From contig JAUNUP010000032.1 of NCBI GenBank assembly GCA_030538115.1, positions 1-33,557 of the forward strand: DNA of 33,557 nucleotides, read 5' to 3'. Position 1 is the stretch's first letter, and the number at the start of each line of letters is the position of its first letter. Made by a program: the position numbers and the translations under genes. The DNA is from Dermatophilus congolensis. GTDB taxonomy: Bacteria > Actinomycetota > Actinomycetes > Actinomycetales > Dermatophilaceae. The notes under the pieces were generated by a model. It worked only from the letters and a program-made list of their open reading frames with translations, ran no database searches and had not been told where the DNA came from. Shown piece after piece: positions 25,501-33,503 of this stretch.

Positions 25501-25916
25501 TGGAGATCGACGCGCAGCTTCCGTACGTCCTCTGCAGAATCGACCGCACCGACCGCGTGCAGCAGACGCTCAATCGTGTCGAGCGCACGCGATGCGTCAT
25601 CGGAGCTGAAGGGCTCGTTGTGCGCCCACAGGTTCCGGGTCTCGCGCAGCTCGGATGCGAAGCCTTGCTGGGCGCGGGAGAGCACGTCCTTGAAGTGATA
25701 GCCCTGCTCGGTGATCGCGCGGAGCTGCACCTGCACATCGCGCTTGGTCAGCGTGCGCAGCGGCCCGCCCCGGCGCTGGGCATCCTCCTTCGCCCACGCG
25801 GTCGGCCAGTCAGCAGTCTTGTAGGCCCGCGTCATGACCTCATCGACCTCGTCCAGGAGCCCCTCGGAGAGCAGGTCGAAAGCCTTGCCCACTCGATCTC
25901 GGTTGTTCATCGCCAT
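22518..25916 (-). CDS. DUF499 ATPase with N-terminal Swt1/HEPN-like domain
   Basis: This 1,132-residue protein has an N-terminal helical segment (about 1-125) with RNLWAHNEPF at 94-103, the Swt1-type HEPN signature (Arg94 to His99). The DUF499 ATPase core follows, with Walker A FGGGKTHSM at 247-255 and a Walker B-like LILIDEWVAYAR near 360. The C-terminal part includes a DTQPSVTKTANDY segment and a basic-acidic end. DUF499 proteins are large P-loop ATPases regularly found with DUF1156 methyltransferases in phage-defence clusters; they probably drive DNA recognition or translocation. AGGAGA lies six bases before the ATG at 25916. It follows the DUF1016 nuclease gene by 61 bp in the same operon. 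Confidence 0.88.
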   Translation of the reverse strand: MAMNNRDRVGKAFDLLSEGLLDEVDEVMTRAYKTADWPTAWAKEDAQRRGGPLRTLTKRDVQVQLRAITEQGYHFKDVLSRAQQGFASELRETRNLWAHNEPFSSDDASRALDTIERLLHAVGAVDSAEDVRKLRVDLQRTVFEDQTRKQVKRTKVSLEPGSGLRPWREVIRPHDDVARGAFTASEFAADLHLVHTGQATSPEYGDPVEFFTRTYLTEGLRDLLSRALRRLNGEAGASPVVNLQTNFGGGKTHSMLALYHLFSGTPVKDFPQELQELIAANGNPALGALDVRRVALVGTYLKAGSPIIKDDGTEVRTLWGELAWQLGGREAYDLIAEDDRAGTNPGEALRTQIVRYSPSLILIDEWVAYARQLVTDKELPSGSFETQFTFAQSLTEIVRSVPGVMLVVSIPASDTGTEGRGSDIEIGGANGQLALERLQNVIRRVADQWRPSSKDESFEIVRRRLFQAPNADGLTTISAVARSFTSLYRNNTALFPRDAASPNDDYEKRIRASYPLHPELLDRLYEDWSTLERFQRTRGVLKLVSSIVHELWASNDASPLILPGNVPLDATTVNTDLTQYLEDQWKPIIDSDIDGPGSTAQQIDLDRPNLGQRFVTQRIARTIFMGAAPRIKSTRKGLDKQYLWLGTAVPGDTLGNFGSAVELLAQRSTYFYEEQGHYWFDTQPSVTKTANDYAERLREDVETVWNEITRRLQGEERVRGVFDRVHIAPSSSADIPDLEDTRLVIAHPRHSRRKQDGADSAAHAWVRDAIESKGASQRIHRNTLIFLLADKSELESLEAATRSYLGWKRVQATSDSLNLSAQQRKQTDDWVARLDQTVSDRIRDTFVWAVYPEQFDPTKPFELIADRVPDSGGRSLAERVGTKLGREDQLVTDFGAPILGATLRNELGALWRDAGEINVGELWGYFTRYTYLPRLVRREVLDGAIQQALTTVLVDSERFGIAAGKDTDTGRYRGLVVPPDPNASIQVTNSTLLIDADRAQEQLDADRAAAREAAARQTEDGAEGVGPVDFAWTETHHPASDSDSLSPAESALEAALARFFGSVKIDPDRYSRDIGNVTREVIDRLSGAGARLEITIDIQATKPEGFDEAEVRTISENARVLKFDPSSGFEKS

Positions 25917-25977
25917 CGTTGTCTCCTAGAACCCACTGCTTACTGCCGACGAGGCTGCATCCAGCGCCGGCCAATCC

Positions 25978-27096
25978 CTACTCATCAATGTCTTCTTCCG
26001 CCGCTGCGGTGAGCTGCCTCCGCGCGATCCGCTCCTGTGCCTCCCGGTAGACCGCTTGGATACGGGCCTGGAGCTCCGCCTTCGGAGGCAGGGTCGTCCA
26101 GTATTCGGCGACCACGATCCCGTCCTTGTGCAGTTCGAGCAGCTCGATCTGGTCACGGCTCGCCTCGGTACACAGGATGAGGCCGATGGGCGGATTCTCG
26201 TCTGCCTGGCGTTCGTGCCGGTCCAGCCACTTCAGGTAGAAGTTCATCTGCCCCTGGTAGCTCGGCTTGAACTTGCCGACCTTCAACTCCACCGCGATCA
26301 GCCGACGCAGTGGACGGGAGTAGAACAGCAGGTCGAGGTAGTAGTCGTCTCCGTCGAAGGTCATGCGCTTCTGGCGTTCGACGAACGCCCACCCGCGCCC
26401 GACCTCCAACAGGAACGCCTCCATGTCGTGGCGCAGAGCCGCTTCGAGGTCGCGCTCCAAGAAGGTGTCGGCCAGCCCGAGCATGTCCAGCAGCACCGGG
26501 TCGCGGAAGGCATCCAGCGGGACTGCCGAGCCCTCGGGAATCTGCGAGTCCGCGATCTCACGGCGCTCGAACGCCTTGCGGGAGATGGCGTGGCGCAGGT
26601 CACGGACGCTGAGGTGGCGGTCGATGATCTCCTTCACGTAGAAGGCTCGTGCGTCGTCGGTTGCGAGCGGAAGCAGCTCGCGGAAGTGGGTCCAACTGAC
26701 TTGTTGCGCCAGTGACGCAACAAGTTCGGGCTCTGTGAACTGCTGGGAGAACCGCACCATCCGATACACGTTCGTTCGGTCGTAGCCTCGGCCGTACCGT
26801 GAGGTCAGTTGTTGCGCCAGTGATGCAACAAGTTCCTGGTCGTGCCCGGCGCGTCCTTCGCGCAGCACGGCCACGTCGATCAATCGACCGATGTACCAGT
26901 TCCGCAGCGTCAAGGTGGCGTTCACCTGCGCGGCCGCGAACGCCTGCGCCTGGTCGATCAGGGCCGACACCTGCTCTACGAGTTCGCCGCCCTCGGCGCT
27001 GACCGACTCCGCGATGGCCCGGAACGGAGTCAGGTCCGCGCCAGAGCGACGCGCTGCTGCGCCACCGCTCCGGACTTGATCTCGACTGCCAGGCAC
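25978..27096 (-). CDS. DUF1016/YhcG-type PD-(D/E)XK nuclease
   Basis: This 372-residue protein has an N-terminal DUF1016_N helical domain (about 40-180) with TLRNWYIGRLI, LTSRYGRGYDRTNVYRMVRF and SWTHFRELLPL. The C-terminal nuclease domain has MTFDGDDYYLDLLFYSRPL and VELKVGKFKP; Asp255, Glu270 and Lys272 form the PD-(D/E)XK site, which is intact. YhcG-family enzymes are predicted structure-specific DNA nucleases, often in restriction or defence loci. The start is GTG, four bases after the DUF1156 stop, with GAGGG upstream. A nine-residue block, ELVASLAQQ, occurs twice (88-96 and 124-132) and is nearly identical at DNA level. Confidence 0.9.
   Translation of the reverse strand: MPGSRDQVRSGGAAARRSGADLTPFRAIAESVSAEGGELVEQVSALIDQAQAFAAAQVNATLTLRNWYIGRLIDVAVLREGRAGHDQELVASLAQQLTSRYGRGYDRTNVYRMVRFSQQFTEPELVASLAQQVSWTHFRELLPLATDDARAFYVKEIIDRHLSVRDLRHAISRKAFERREIADSQIPEGSAVPLDAFRDPVLLDMLGLADTFLERDLEAALRHDMEAFLLEVGRGWAFVERQKRMTFDGDDYYLDLLFYSRPLRRLIAVELKVGKFKPSYQGQMNFYLKWLDRHERQADENPPIGLILCTEASRDQIELLELHKDGIVVAEYWTTLPPKAELQARIQAVYREAQERIARRQLTAAAEEDIDE
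26699..26835. repeat. 27-bp near-perfect direct repeat inside the DUF1016 gene
   Basis: Copies at 26701-26727 and 26809-26835 differ at one base and start 108 bp (36 codons) apart. Both encode ELVASLAQQ. The first copy also contains a perfect 10-bp inverted repeat (ACTTGTTGCG / CGCAACAAGT, 26699-26725, seven-base loop); in the second copy one arm is altered. Confidence 0.7.
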
Positions 27097-27099
27097 AAC

Positions 27100-29937
27100 C
27101 TAACCCTCGTCCTCGTCGAAGTCGAACGCCTGCTGTGACGAGCGTGGCGTCGAGGTGTACTTGCGCGCCTGCTCGTTCACGTCACCCCAGGCGCTCACCA
27201 AGCCGTTGAAGAGGATGGCGTCCTTCGTGTCCTTCTTCTTCTCGGCCTCGTGGAACAGCAGAAAGCCCAGTTCCTTCACTGCGTCAAGGTTCACGCGTGT
27301 CTGCACTGATGGCAGCAGCTCGGCAACTTTGTCGGCGCCACCCTTGGCCATCACCGCAGCAAGACGAACGGTTGCCTCCCAGACACTCACGCGCTCATCC
27401 GCCGCTGCATCCCAGGCTCCGTCGAGCTGGCCAGGCGCGAACAAGCGCGCCTTACCGCCCCTCGCCTCGAAGATGCCGCCACGTTCCAGTGCGCCGATTG
27501 AGGTGTCCGAGGAGCGCGCCAGCTGGTCCGCGATACCGGAGTTCTCCTGCGTCCAGCCGTACTGCCGGTACCACTTCACCGCGAACCGAGTGTCCGGATC
27601 GAAGTCAGATTCCTGCTCGCCGATCACCTCGTCAAGCGTAGAGTTGATCAGCAGCAGCGCATCCTTCACACTCATGTCGGACCCGTCAGCCTCGCGTACA
27701 CGCGAGTAGCGGGAGAACACCGAGATGCCCGGGCCAATTGCTGCTTGGGCCAGGTCGACCGGCGCAATGGAACCCTGGATGAGCTTGCGTAGTGCCTCAG
27801 GAAGCTCGGACTTCAACGCTGCGACGAACGCACGACGCGTCGTTGCTGGCGCGTTCTCAGGGCGGGGGCGGCACGAGAGGACGATGGACGATGCGAGTGC
27901 GTTGGTGCCGATGCTGATCATCCTTCCTCCGCGCTCGCTGCGCATGGGCCACGTCGCCGTGATCTCCCATCCCGAGTCGATCAACCCATCCAGGAGCGTG
28001 TGCCAGCCGGTGGACGTCGTACCTGTATCGCGCGTGTCCTGTTGCTTGTACGCGTAGTAGATCGTCAGAGGCACAGATGGATTCGCATCCGTACGAATGC
28101 GGGCGAACACCGAGTTGAACCCGCCTACAAAGAACCTCTCGGCTCCGTCCCTGCCGTCGTGACGATAGGGGTTGGCAACCAGTTCCTCGGTTTTCGGAGT
28201 CAACATCGTGCCAACAGTTCTCGACTGGATGCCAGCGAGCGATCTCCGAATCCACACGTAAAAGAAGTCCGACAGGTCGGAGTAGCCGATGTTGTCGTAG
28301 TACGGCGGATCGGTAGATACTGCCAGTGAACGGTAACTGCGTTCCATGGCGTTTGCTTGGCTTGCGACTCCTTCCGGTGCGGCTGGAAGGCGTTCGAGAG
28401 CCTTCGCGGAAGTATCGACAGCAACACCAACATCTCCAGCCGCACGGGCGAAGGGGTTGACTTCAACGAAGTCCCAAGCCATGGGGATTGCCTGGCGGGC
28501 GAACAGGTTACGGGCTTGATCTCGGCCGTTCGACCAGGTCACTAGTGCGTTGCAGAGGTCCGTAGTTCGACTTACGCACAGTCCAAGGAAGGTAGCGATG
28601 GCGTCTGCGTAGGCATGTGCGCCGGCACCACCATTTTCGAGTCGCTCGCTGTCCGGGAGTCCTGCACTGAGCGCGTCGGCGAGAGCCCTCTCTCGGGCCT
28701 CGCCTACGAGGTCGCTCAGTGTCGTGAGCGCCACCAACTGCCGATTCGTGAAAAGGTCAGAGAACTTCGTCAGGCCGTAGGCAGGCGGCGAGAACCAACG
28801 TGGGTTCGTTGGGACGTCTGCATCGATTCCTGAATCAGGTCGAACTACGTTGGCTGCCGCAACCTGCTCTGGCGTCGGTGTTACGTACACACGCCCACGA
28901 ACGCCTTCGGCAACGACTGCGATCAGATGAGCGCCGATCTCGCCACGCTTCCCTGCGTCGCGAATGTAGTCGTAGGTGAAAGGTGTTCCGTCAACAACTG
29001 ACCAAGCCCCCTTTCCATGCTTGATCGTGCCGTCCTCATCCGCATGTGGTCCGTTCGCGTCGTGGCGGACTTCATAGTGCATCTCGCCGTCGATGACTTC
29101 GGCGTGCACCCAGGCTTCCTTGCCCTTTTTCTTGCTCAGCCACCACGAGCGCACGAGAGGTACCTCGATCGGATTTGCGGGGTTGGGGCTCTTGACTGTG
29201 CGTGCCCAAATCCAGGCGATGACGGCGTGCTCGGTGCCGCCTTCGACCTTGACTCTCGGGTAGAGGTGTCCAACTCGCTTCTCGGCTTCGTCGCGCATCC
29301 ATTCGCCGTAGCGGCGCAGGTCTTCCGCGAGCCCTTCCGCGCGACTCCATCCGGTCAAGTTGGTGCCCGATGCCCCAGGGAAGATCGGAGGCCTGCCGGC
29401 GAACTTCGGTGGAATCTCGATGAGCGCTTTGTTGATCAGTACTGCCAGTGGGTTTAGGTCGCTGGCGTGGGCTTCAAGGCCGAGACGCTGCGCTTCGAGT
29501 GGGATTGCGCCCCCACCGGCGAAGGGATCGAGCACGGCAGGCAATTCGTCGTTGTTGCTCTTGCGAATCTCCTCGCGCACCTTCCGCAGGAGCTCGTCGT
29601 CGTTGCTGTTCTCCCAGACGACGAGCTCCTCCATCAAGGAGTGCAGCCGAGCACGTTCCGCATCCTGCGCTTCGACGGTCGGGAACTCTTCTGGGCGGGA
29701 CGAGGGGTCGTCGACGAGCTGCGCGAACAGGACTGCTCGTGCTGCGGCAAGTGGGCGCCGTGCCCAGTAGAGGTGCAGGGTTGAAGGGTGGCCGTGCCGG
29801 ATTGACTTCTCCCGAGACGCTTCGGCATTGATGGCTTCCAGCGGCAGCGAGACCTCGATGAGCTTCTTTTTCGGTGCGTTGGTCACTGTGCTTCTCTCGC
29901 TGGCGTCGGGCTGGTTGCTGTCAGTGGTGTGGGTCAT
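27100..29937 (-). CDS. DUF1156 DNA methyltransferase (N6-adenine or N4-cytosine)
   Basis: This 945-residue protein has the DUF1156 N-terminus (KKKLIEVSLPLEAINAEASREKS at about 23-45, then HPSTLHLYWARRPLAA). SAM-binding motif I is DPFAGGGAIPLEA at 137-149, with an acidic loop ASDLNPLA at 158-165. The catalytic motif is DPPYYDNI at about 543-550, a DPPY type used by exocyclic-amino methyltransferases. The size and the C-terminal extra 300 residues fit the family. It probably marks self DNA for the defence system encoded around it. The ATG overlaps the helicase stop codon (ATGA) with GGAGG upstream, and the stop is three bases from the next start, so the three genes are tightly coupled. Confidence 0.92.
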   Translation of the reverse strand: MTHTTDSNQPDASERSTVTNAPKKKLIEVSLPLEAINAEASREKSIRHGHPSTLHLYWARRPLAAARAVLFAQLVDDPSSRPEEFPTVEAQDAERARLHSLMEELVVWENSNDDELLRKVREEIRKSNNDELPAVLDPFAGGGAIPLEAQRLGLEAHASDLNPLAVLINKALIEIPPKFAGRPPIFPGASGTNLTGWSRAEGLAEDLRRYGEWMRDEAEKRVGHLYPRVKVEGGTEHAVIAWIWARTVKSPNPANPIEVPLVRSWWLSKKKGKEAWVHAEVIDGEMHYEVRHDANGPHADEDGTIKHGKGAWSVVDGTPFTYDYIRDAGKRGEIGAHLIAVVAEGVRGRVYVTPTPEQVAAANVVRPDSGIDADVPTNPRWFSPPAYGLTKFSDLFTNRQLVALTTLSDLVGEARERALADALSAGLPDSERLENGGAGAHAYADAIATFLGLCVSRTTDLCNALVTWSNGRDQARNLFARQAIPMAWDFVEVNPFARAAGDVGVAVDTSAKALERLPAAPEGVASQANAMERSYRSLAVSTDPPYYDNIGYSDLSDFFYVWIRRSLAGIQSRTVGTMLTPKTEELVANPYRHDGRDGAERFFVGGFNSVFARIRTDANPSVPLTIYYAYKQQDTRDTGTTSTGWHTLLDGLIDSGWEITATWPMRSERGGRMISIGTNALASSIVLSCRPRPENAPATTRRAFVAALKSELPEALRKLIQGSIAPVDLAQAAIGPGISVFSRYSRVREADGSDMSVKDALLLINSTLDEVIGEQESDFDPDTRFAVKWYRQYGWTQENSGIADQLARSSDTSIGALERGGIFEARGGKARLFAPGQLDGAWDAAADERVSVWEATVRLAAVMAKGGADKVAELLPSVQTRVNLDAVKELGFLLFHEAEKKKDTKDAILFNGLVSAWGDVNEQARKYTSTPRSSQQAFDFDEDEG

Positions 29938-32900
29938 CGCGGTGGTCCTCCGCGTTCCCAGTAGTCGCGCCAGACCTCGTTGTAGGAGCGGGTGGTCGCG
30001 GATGGCTCAAGGTGGGTGAAGGCGTCGCTCACGTAGCGCAACTGGTCGTTGGCGGCACCACTGGTCGAGACCTCGACCAGGGCGAGCCGGTGACGGTCGC
30101 CTTGGGTCTGGGCGAAGGTAATCTCGTTCGTGGTTATGGTGAACGTGTCGGAGCCTTCGATGCGGCCCTTGACCTCGATGTAGTGGACGAAGCCGCTCTG
30201 GTCGGTGGACTGGATGTCGTAGCCGGGGTTGTTGCGCGGCATCTCGACCGGTTCCCGTCCGAGTGCTCGCTCGGCAGCAAGCACAGCTTCGACTGCTCGA
30301 CGCTCGACTTCCTCGATCTGACGTGCGAAGGTCTGTGCTTCAGGTTCGGCACCGGTCGCGAGGAGTGCACTGGGGACGACGAGAGCGGCACCGCGGATCA
30401 CGGCAGGTACGGCGACAAGGTTGGCGGCCTCATCGAGCTGTTCGAGCCGGTGGCTCAGCCGCTCATCGAGCTGGCGTGCGCGGACGAGTGCGGTCTCGGC
30501 ACGAAGCCTCCCGACGGTTCCTGCGCGTTCGAGTACTTCGAGGCGATTGTGCTCGCGGTCCCAGTGGTTGATCTCGGCCAGCAGCCGATCTTTCACCTGC
30601 GCCCGGGTCCGTGTGGTTTCGATGCCGAGGCGGGTCTTGATCTCGTCCATGCGGGGCTGGAGCCCTTCACGGTAGGCCCAAGCGCGCACGACCTTCTCGT
30701 GGTTCTGCCGCGCCCAGTCACTGCGGACGATCTCCGTGATGGCGTCTGTCTCGCTCGCTTCGGGTCGGTCGTAGTCGAGGTACGGCGGGGCTGCGGAGAC
30801 GGTGACGGTGCCATCTTGTTCGAGGAGTGGGTAGTCGAAGTGGTGGGAGACGGTGTCGGCGTCGGCTGCGGTGTTCTCGATGCGCTGTTCGACGCTGAAC
30901 ATCAGCATCGGCGCGTCTGTCTGTTTGGTGCGGCGGTCGATGAGCACGGTGCCTTGCTTGAGTGTGGGGCCGAGGTCGTCGATGGTTGCTTCGATCACGG
31001 CGTGCAGCAGTGGGTGCCCGGGGGCGATGAGGGAGGCATCGGCGAGTCCGTTGGGGTGCATGCGCACGAGCTCGAAGGTGATGCGCTCGTACTGTTCGGC
31101 AACGGGTGCCCACCGGTTGAGGCGACGCGCGGTGTCGATCACTCGTGCGGGGACGCGGGTGATCTCGTAGCGGCCCTTCTCTCGCTTGCGGATGCGTCCG
31201 CCGAGCCGTGCGAGCGCGGGGATGAAGAATGCGGCGATGTAGCCGGGCTGGAGGCGGCGTTCGCGGGCCTTCTCCATCCGTGCCCGGACCTCGTCGAGGT
31301 TGAGCGCGGAGAACATCTCGGGATGGAGTGCTCGTTCGGCGAGCATCTCATCAAGCCCGTGTGACACGCTGGCGTCAATGATGCGGTCGAGCTTGGCCTT
31401 GACCTGGGGCTGGTCACCGTAGCGGATCGCCTCGATCAGCAGGTCACGCAGCGAGCGTTCCTGGAAGGCGTCGGCGTCGCCGAGCACGTTGAACAGGTTG
31501 CCGTTATACGCGATCGACATCTGATCGATCTTGGACAGCAGCCGGGTGAACACGTCGCCCTCGCGGGTGTCTCGGGCGACCATGTTCCACAGGTGGCAGA
31601 CCTCGCGCTGGCCGATGCGGTGGATGCGTCCGAAGCGCTGCTCGATGCGGTTCGGGTTCCACGGCAGGTCGTAGTTCACCATCAGATGCGCACGCTGAAG
31701 GTTCAACCCTTCACCGGCGGCGTCGGTGGCAAGCAGAACCACGGTGTCGGGATTGTGGGTGAAACGCTCGCGGGCAAGCTTGCGATCCTCACGGCGGGTG
31801 CCGCCGTGGATCGTGATGACCGAGTCCGCGCGCCCGAACTGAGCCGTGATCTTGGTTTGCAGGTAGTCGAGCGTGTCGCGATGCTCGGTGAAGATGATGA
31901 TCTTGCGCGCGTCGCCGGAACCGTCGTGGGTCAGGAGCTGCTCGTCGAGGATGGTGCGGAGTTGCACCCACTTCTTGTCGTCGTCTTGCAGCCTGACGCG
32001 GCGGGCGACCCTGATGAGGTCTTCGAGGATCGCGATCTCAGCCCGCAACTCCGGGATCGTCTGCGCCGCGGTCGCGAGATCGACCACTTGGTCGGCTTGT
32101 TCCTCGAACTGGGCGCGTTCTTCGTCGGTGGTCTCCTCGTCGAAGTCCTCGAAGTCCTCAATCGAGAACGCCGGGAGCGCAGCATCGTCGACCGGTAGCT
32201 GGGCGACGGCGCCGGTCAAGCGGGCCGTTTCGGCGACACGTTGCATGTCCCGAAGCTTCGTGTCGAGGCGCTGTTGGCGTCGTTCCAGCGATCGCAGGAT
32301 TGCTTCGGGGCTGGATGCTAGGCGTCGCTGGAGCACGGTGAGCGCAAAGCCGACGTTGTTGCCGCGCTTCTTGTCGCCCGCTTGAGCGATCCGTTCGGCG
32401 CGTCCCATCTCGGTGCGGACGTAGTCGGTGACCAGCTCGTAGAGTTCCCGCTCGGCGGGGCTGAGCTCGTACTCGACGGTGTAGGCCCTGCGTTCGGGGA
32501 ACAGCGGCTTGCCCTCGAAGGTGAGCAGGTCTTCCTTCACCATGCGGCGCATCAGACCGTGGGTGTCGGTGCGGTGCACGCCTTGGCGGTACTGGCCCTC
32601 GAAACGATCACGGTCCAGCAGCGACATGAACAGCTGGAAGTCCTCTTCCTTGCCCGCGTGCGGGGTCGCGGTCATCAACAGGAAATTGTGCGCAGTCTCG
32701 GCCAGCAGGCGTCCGAGCTTGAACCGCTTGGTCTCATCGACCTCGCCCGCCCACGACGAGTAGTGCGCCGACATGCGATGGGCCTCGTCCACGACGGCGA
32801 CATCCCAGGTGACCTCACCGAGCTGCTCGATCAGGTCTTCGCTGCGCGAGAGCTGGTCCATGCGGGCGATCAGGAACGGGTGCTCCGCGAAGACGTTGCG

Positions 32901-33503
32901 ACCCTGGGCGTCATCGACCATCTGGCGGCCGAACACCTCGAAGCGCAGGTCGAACTTCTGCGATAGCTCCTCACGCCACTGCTCAACCAGCCCACCAGGG
33001 GCGACGATGATCGCCCGCTCGCAGTCCGAGCGCAGGATCAGCTCCTTCAGGTACAGGCCGGCCATGATCGTCTTGCCCGCGCCGGGATCGTCCGCGAGCA
33101 GGAACCGCAGCGGGATGCGCGGCAGCAGCTCTTCATAGACAGCCCGAATCTGGTGCGGCAGCGGGTCAACGTCAGAGCTGTTGACCGCGACCATCGGGTC
33201 ATACAGTGCGGCGTACTTGATCCGCAGCGCCTCGGCCGCGAGCCGGAACTCGTCCGGGTCTGCGTCGTAGGCCGGAGCAGAGTCGAAGTCGCCCGCGATC
33301 TCGAAGCGCGCCGCGTCGGCATCGGTGATCGCGCGGGCACCGCTGCGACCGGAATCGTCTCGGTAGAAGACCTCGAACAGGTCCGCGTCGATGGGGTCGA
33401 TGGCGATCAGCGTGACGGTCTGGCCCGGCACCAGGCCTCGGAGGCGCTGGCCCGCGCGCATGGTCGCGAGCGTCAACGTCTCGTCGGTTGTTGCTTCTGT
33501 CAC
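29934..33503 (-). CDS. SNF2-type helicase with C-terminal DUF3883 domain
   Basis: This 1,189-residue SF2 helicase has Walker A DDPGAGKTIMAG at 138-149, DEAH at 239-242, TATPHAGKEEDF in motif III, IHGGTRREDRKLARERF, ATDAAGEGLNLQ and motif VI QRFGRIHRIGQ. A long helical region follows. The C-terminus has GYDIQS and HYIEVKGR; Asp1096, Glu1110 and Lys1112 give an intact PD-(D/E)XK-like site in a DUF3883 domain. Similar SNF2 helicases (DrmD) occur in DISARM class 1, but the other DISARM genes are absent here. The start is GTG with only a weak GGGAA upstream. It is the first visible gene of the five-gene operon; 54 bases upstream remain in the window, with no clear promoter. Confidence 0.9.
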   Translation of the reverse strand: MTEATTDETLTLATMRAGQRLRGLVPGQTVTLIAIDPIDADLFEVFYRDDSGRSGARAITDADAARFEIAGDFDSAPAYDADPDEFRLAAEALRIKYAALYDPMVAVNSSDVDPLPHQIRAVYEELLPRIPLRFLLADDPGAGKTIMAGLYLKELILRSDCERAIIVAPGGLVEQWREELSQKFDLRFEVFGRQMVDDAQGRNVFAEHPFLIARMDQLSRSEDLIEQLGEVTWDVAVVDEAHRMSAHYSSWAGEVDETKRFKLGRLLAETAHNFLLMTATPHAGKEEDFQLFMSLLDRDRFEGQYRQGVHRTDTHGLMRRMVKEDLLTFEGKPLFPERRAYTVEYELSPAERELYELVTDYVRTEMGRAERIAQAGDKKRGNNVGFALTVLQRRLASSPEAILRSLERRQQRLDTKLRDMQRVAETARLTGAVAQLPVDDAALPAFSIEDFEDFDEETTDEERAQFEEQADQVVDLATAAQTIPELRAEIAILEDLIRVARRVRLQDDDKKWVQLRTILDEQLLTHDGSGDARKIIIFTEHRDTLDYLQTKITAQFGRADSVITIHGGTRREDRKLARERFTHNPDTVVLLATDAAGEGLNLQRAHLMVNYDLPWNPNRIEQRFGRIHRIGQREVCHLWNMVARDTREGDVFTRLLSKIDQMSIAYNGNLFNVLGDADAFQERSLRDLLIEAIRYGDQPQVKAKLDRIIDASVSHGLDEMLAERALHPEMFSALNLDEVRARMEKARERRLQPGYIAAFFIPALARLGGRIRKREKGRYEITRVPARVIDTARRLNRWAPVAEQYERITFELVRMHPNGLADASLIAPGHPLLHAVIEATIDDLGPTLKQGTVLIDRRTKQTDAPMLMFSVEQRIENTAADADTVSHHFDYPLLEQDGTVTVSAAPPYLDYDRPEASETDAITEIVRSDWARQNHEKVVRAWAYREGLQPRMDEIKTRLGIETTRTRAQVKDRLLAEINHWDREHNRLEVLERAGTVGRLRAETALVRARQLDERLSHRLEQLDEAANLVAVPAVIRGAALVVPSALLATGAEPEAQTFARQIEEVERRAVEAVLAAERALGREPVEMPRNNPGYDIQSTDQSGFVHYIEVKGRIEGSDTFTITTNEITFAQTQGDRHRLALVEVSTSGAANDQLRYVSDAFTHLEPSATTRSYNEVWRDYWERGGPPR

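Noticed and set aside
29874..31364. 496-codon open frame antisense to the helicase gene
   Set aside because: Composition is that of a mirror frame and the helicase domain on the other strand is clear.
21402..33503. Classification as classical DISARM
   Set aside because: SNF2 helicase and a methyltransferase fit, but DrmA, DrmB (DUF1998) and DrmC (PLD) are absent; DUF499/DUF1156 define a different set.
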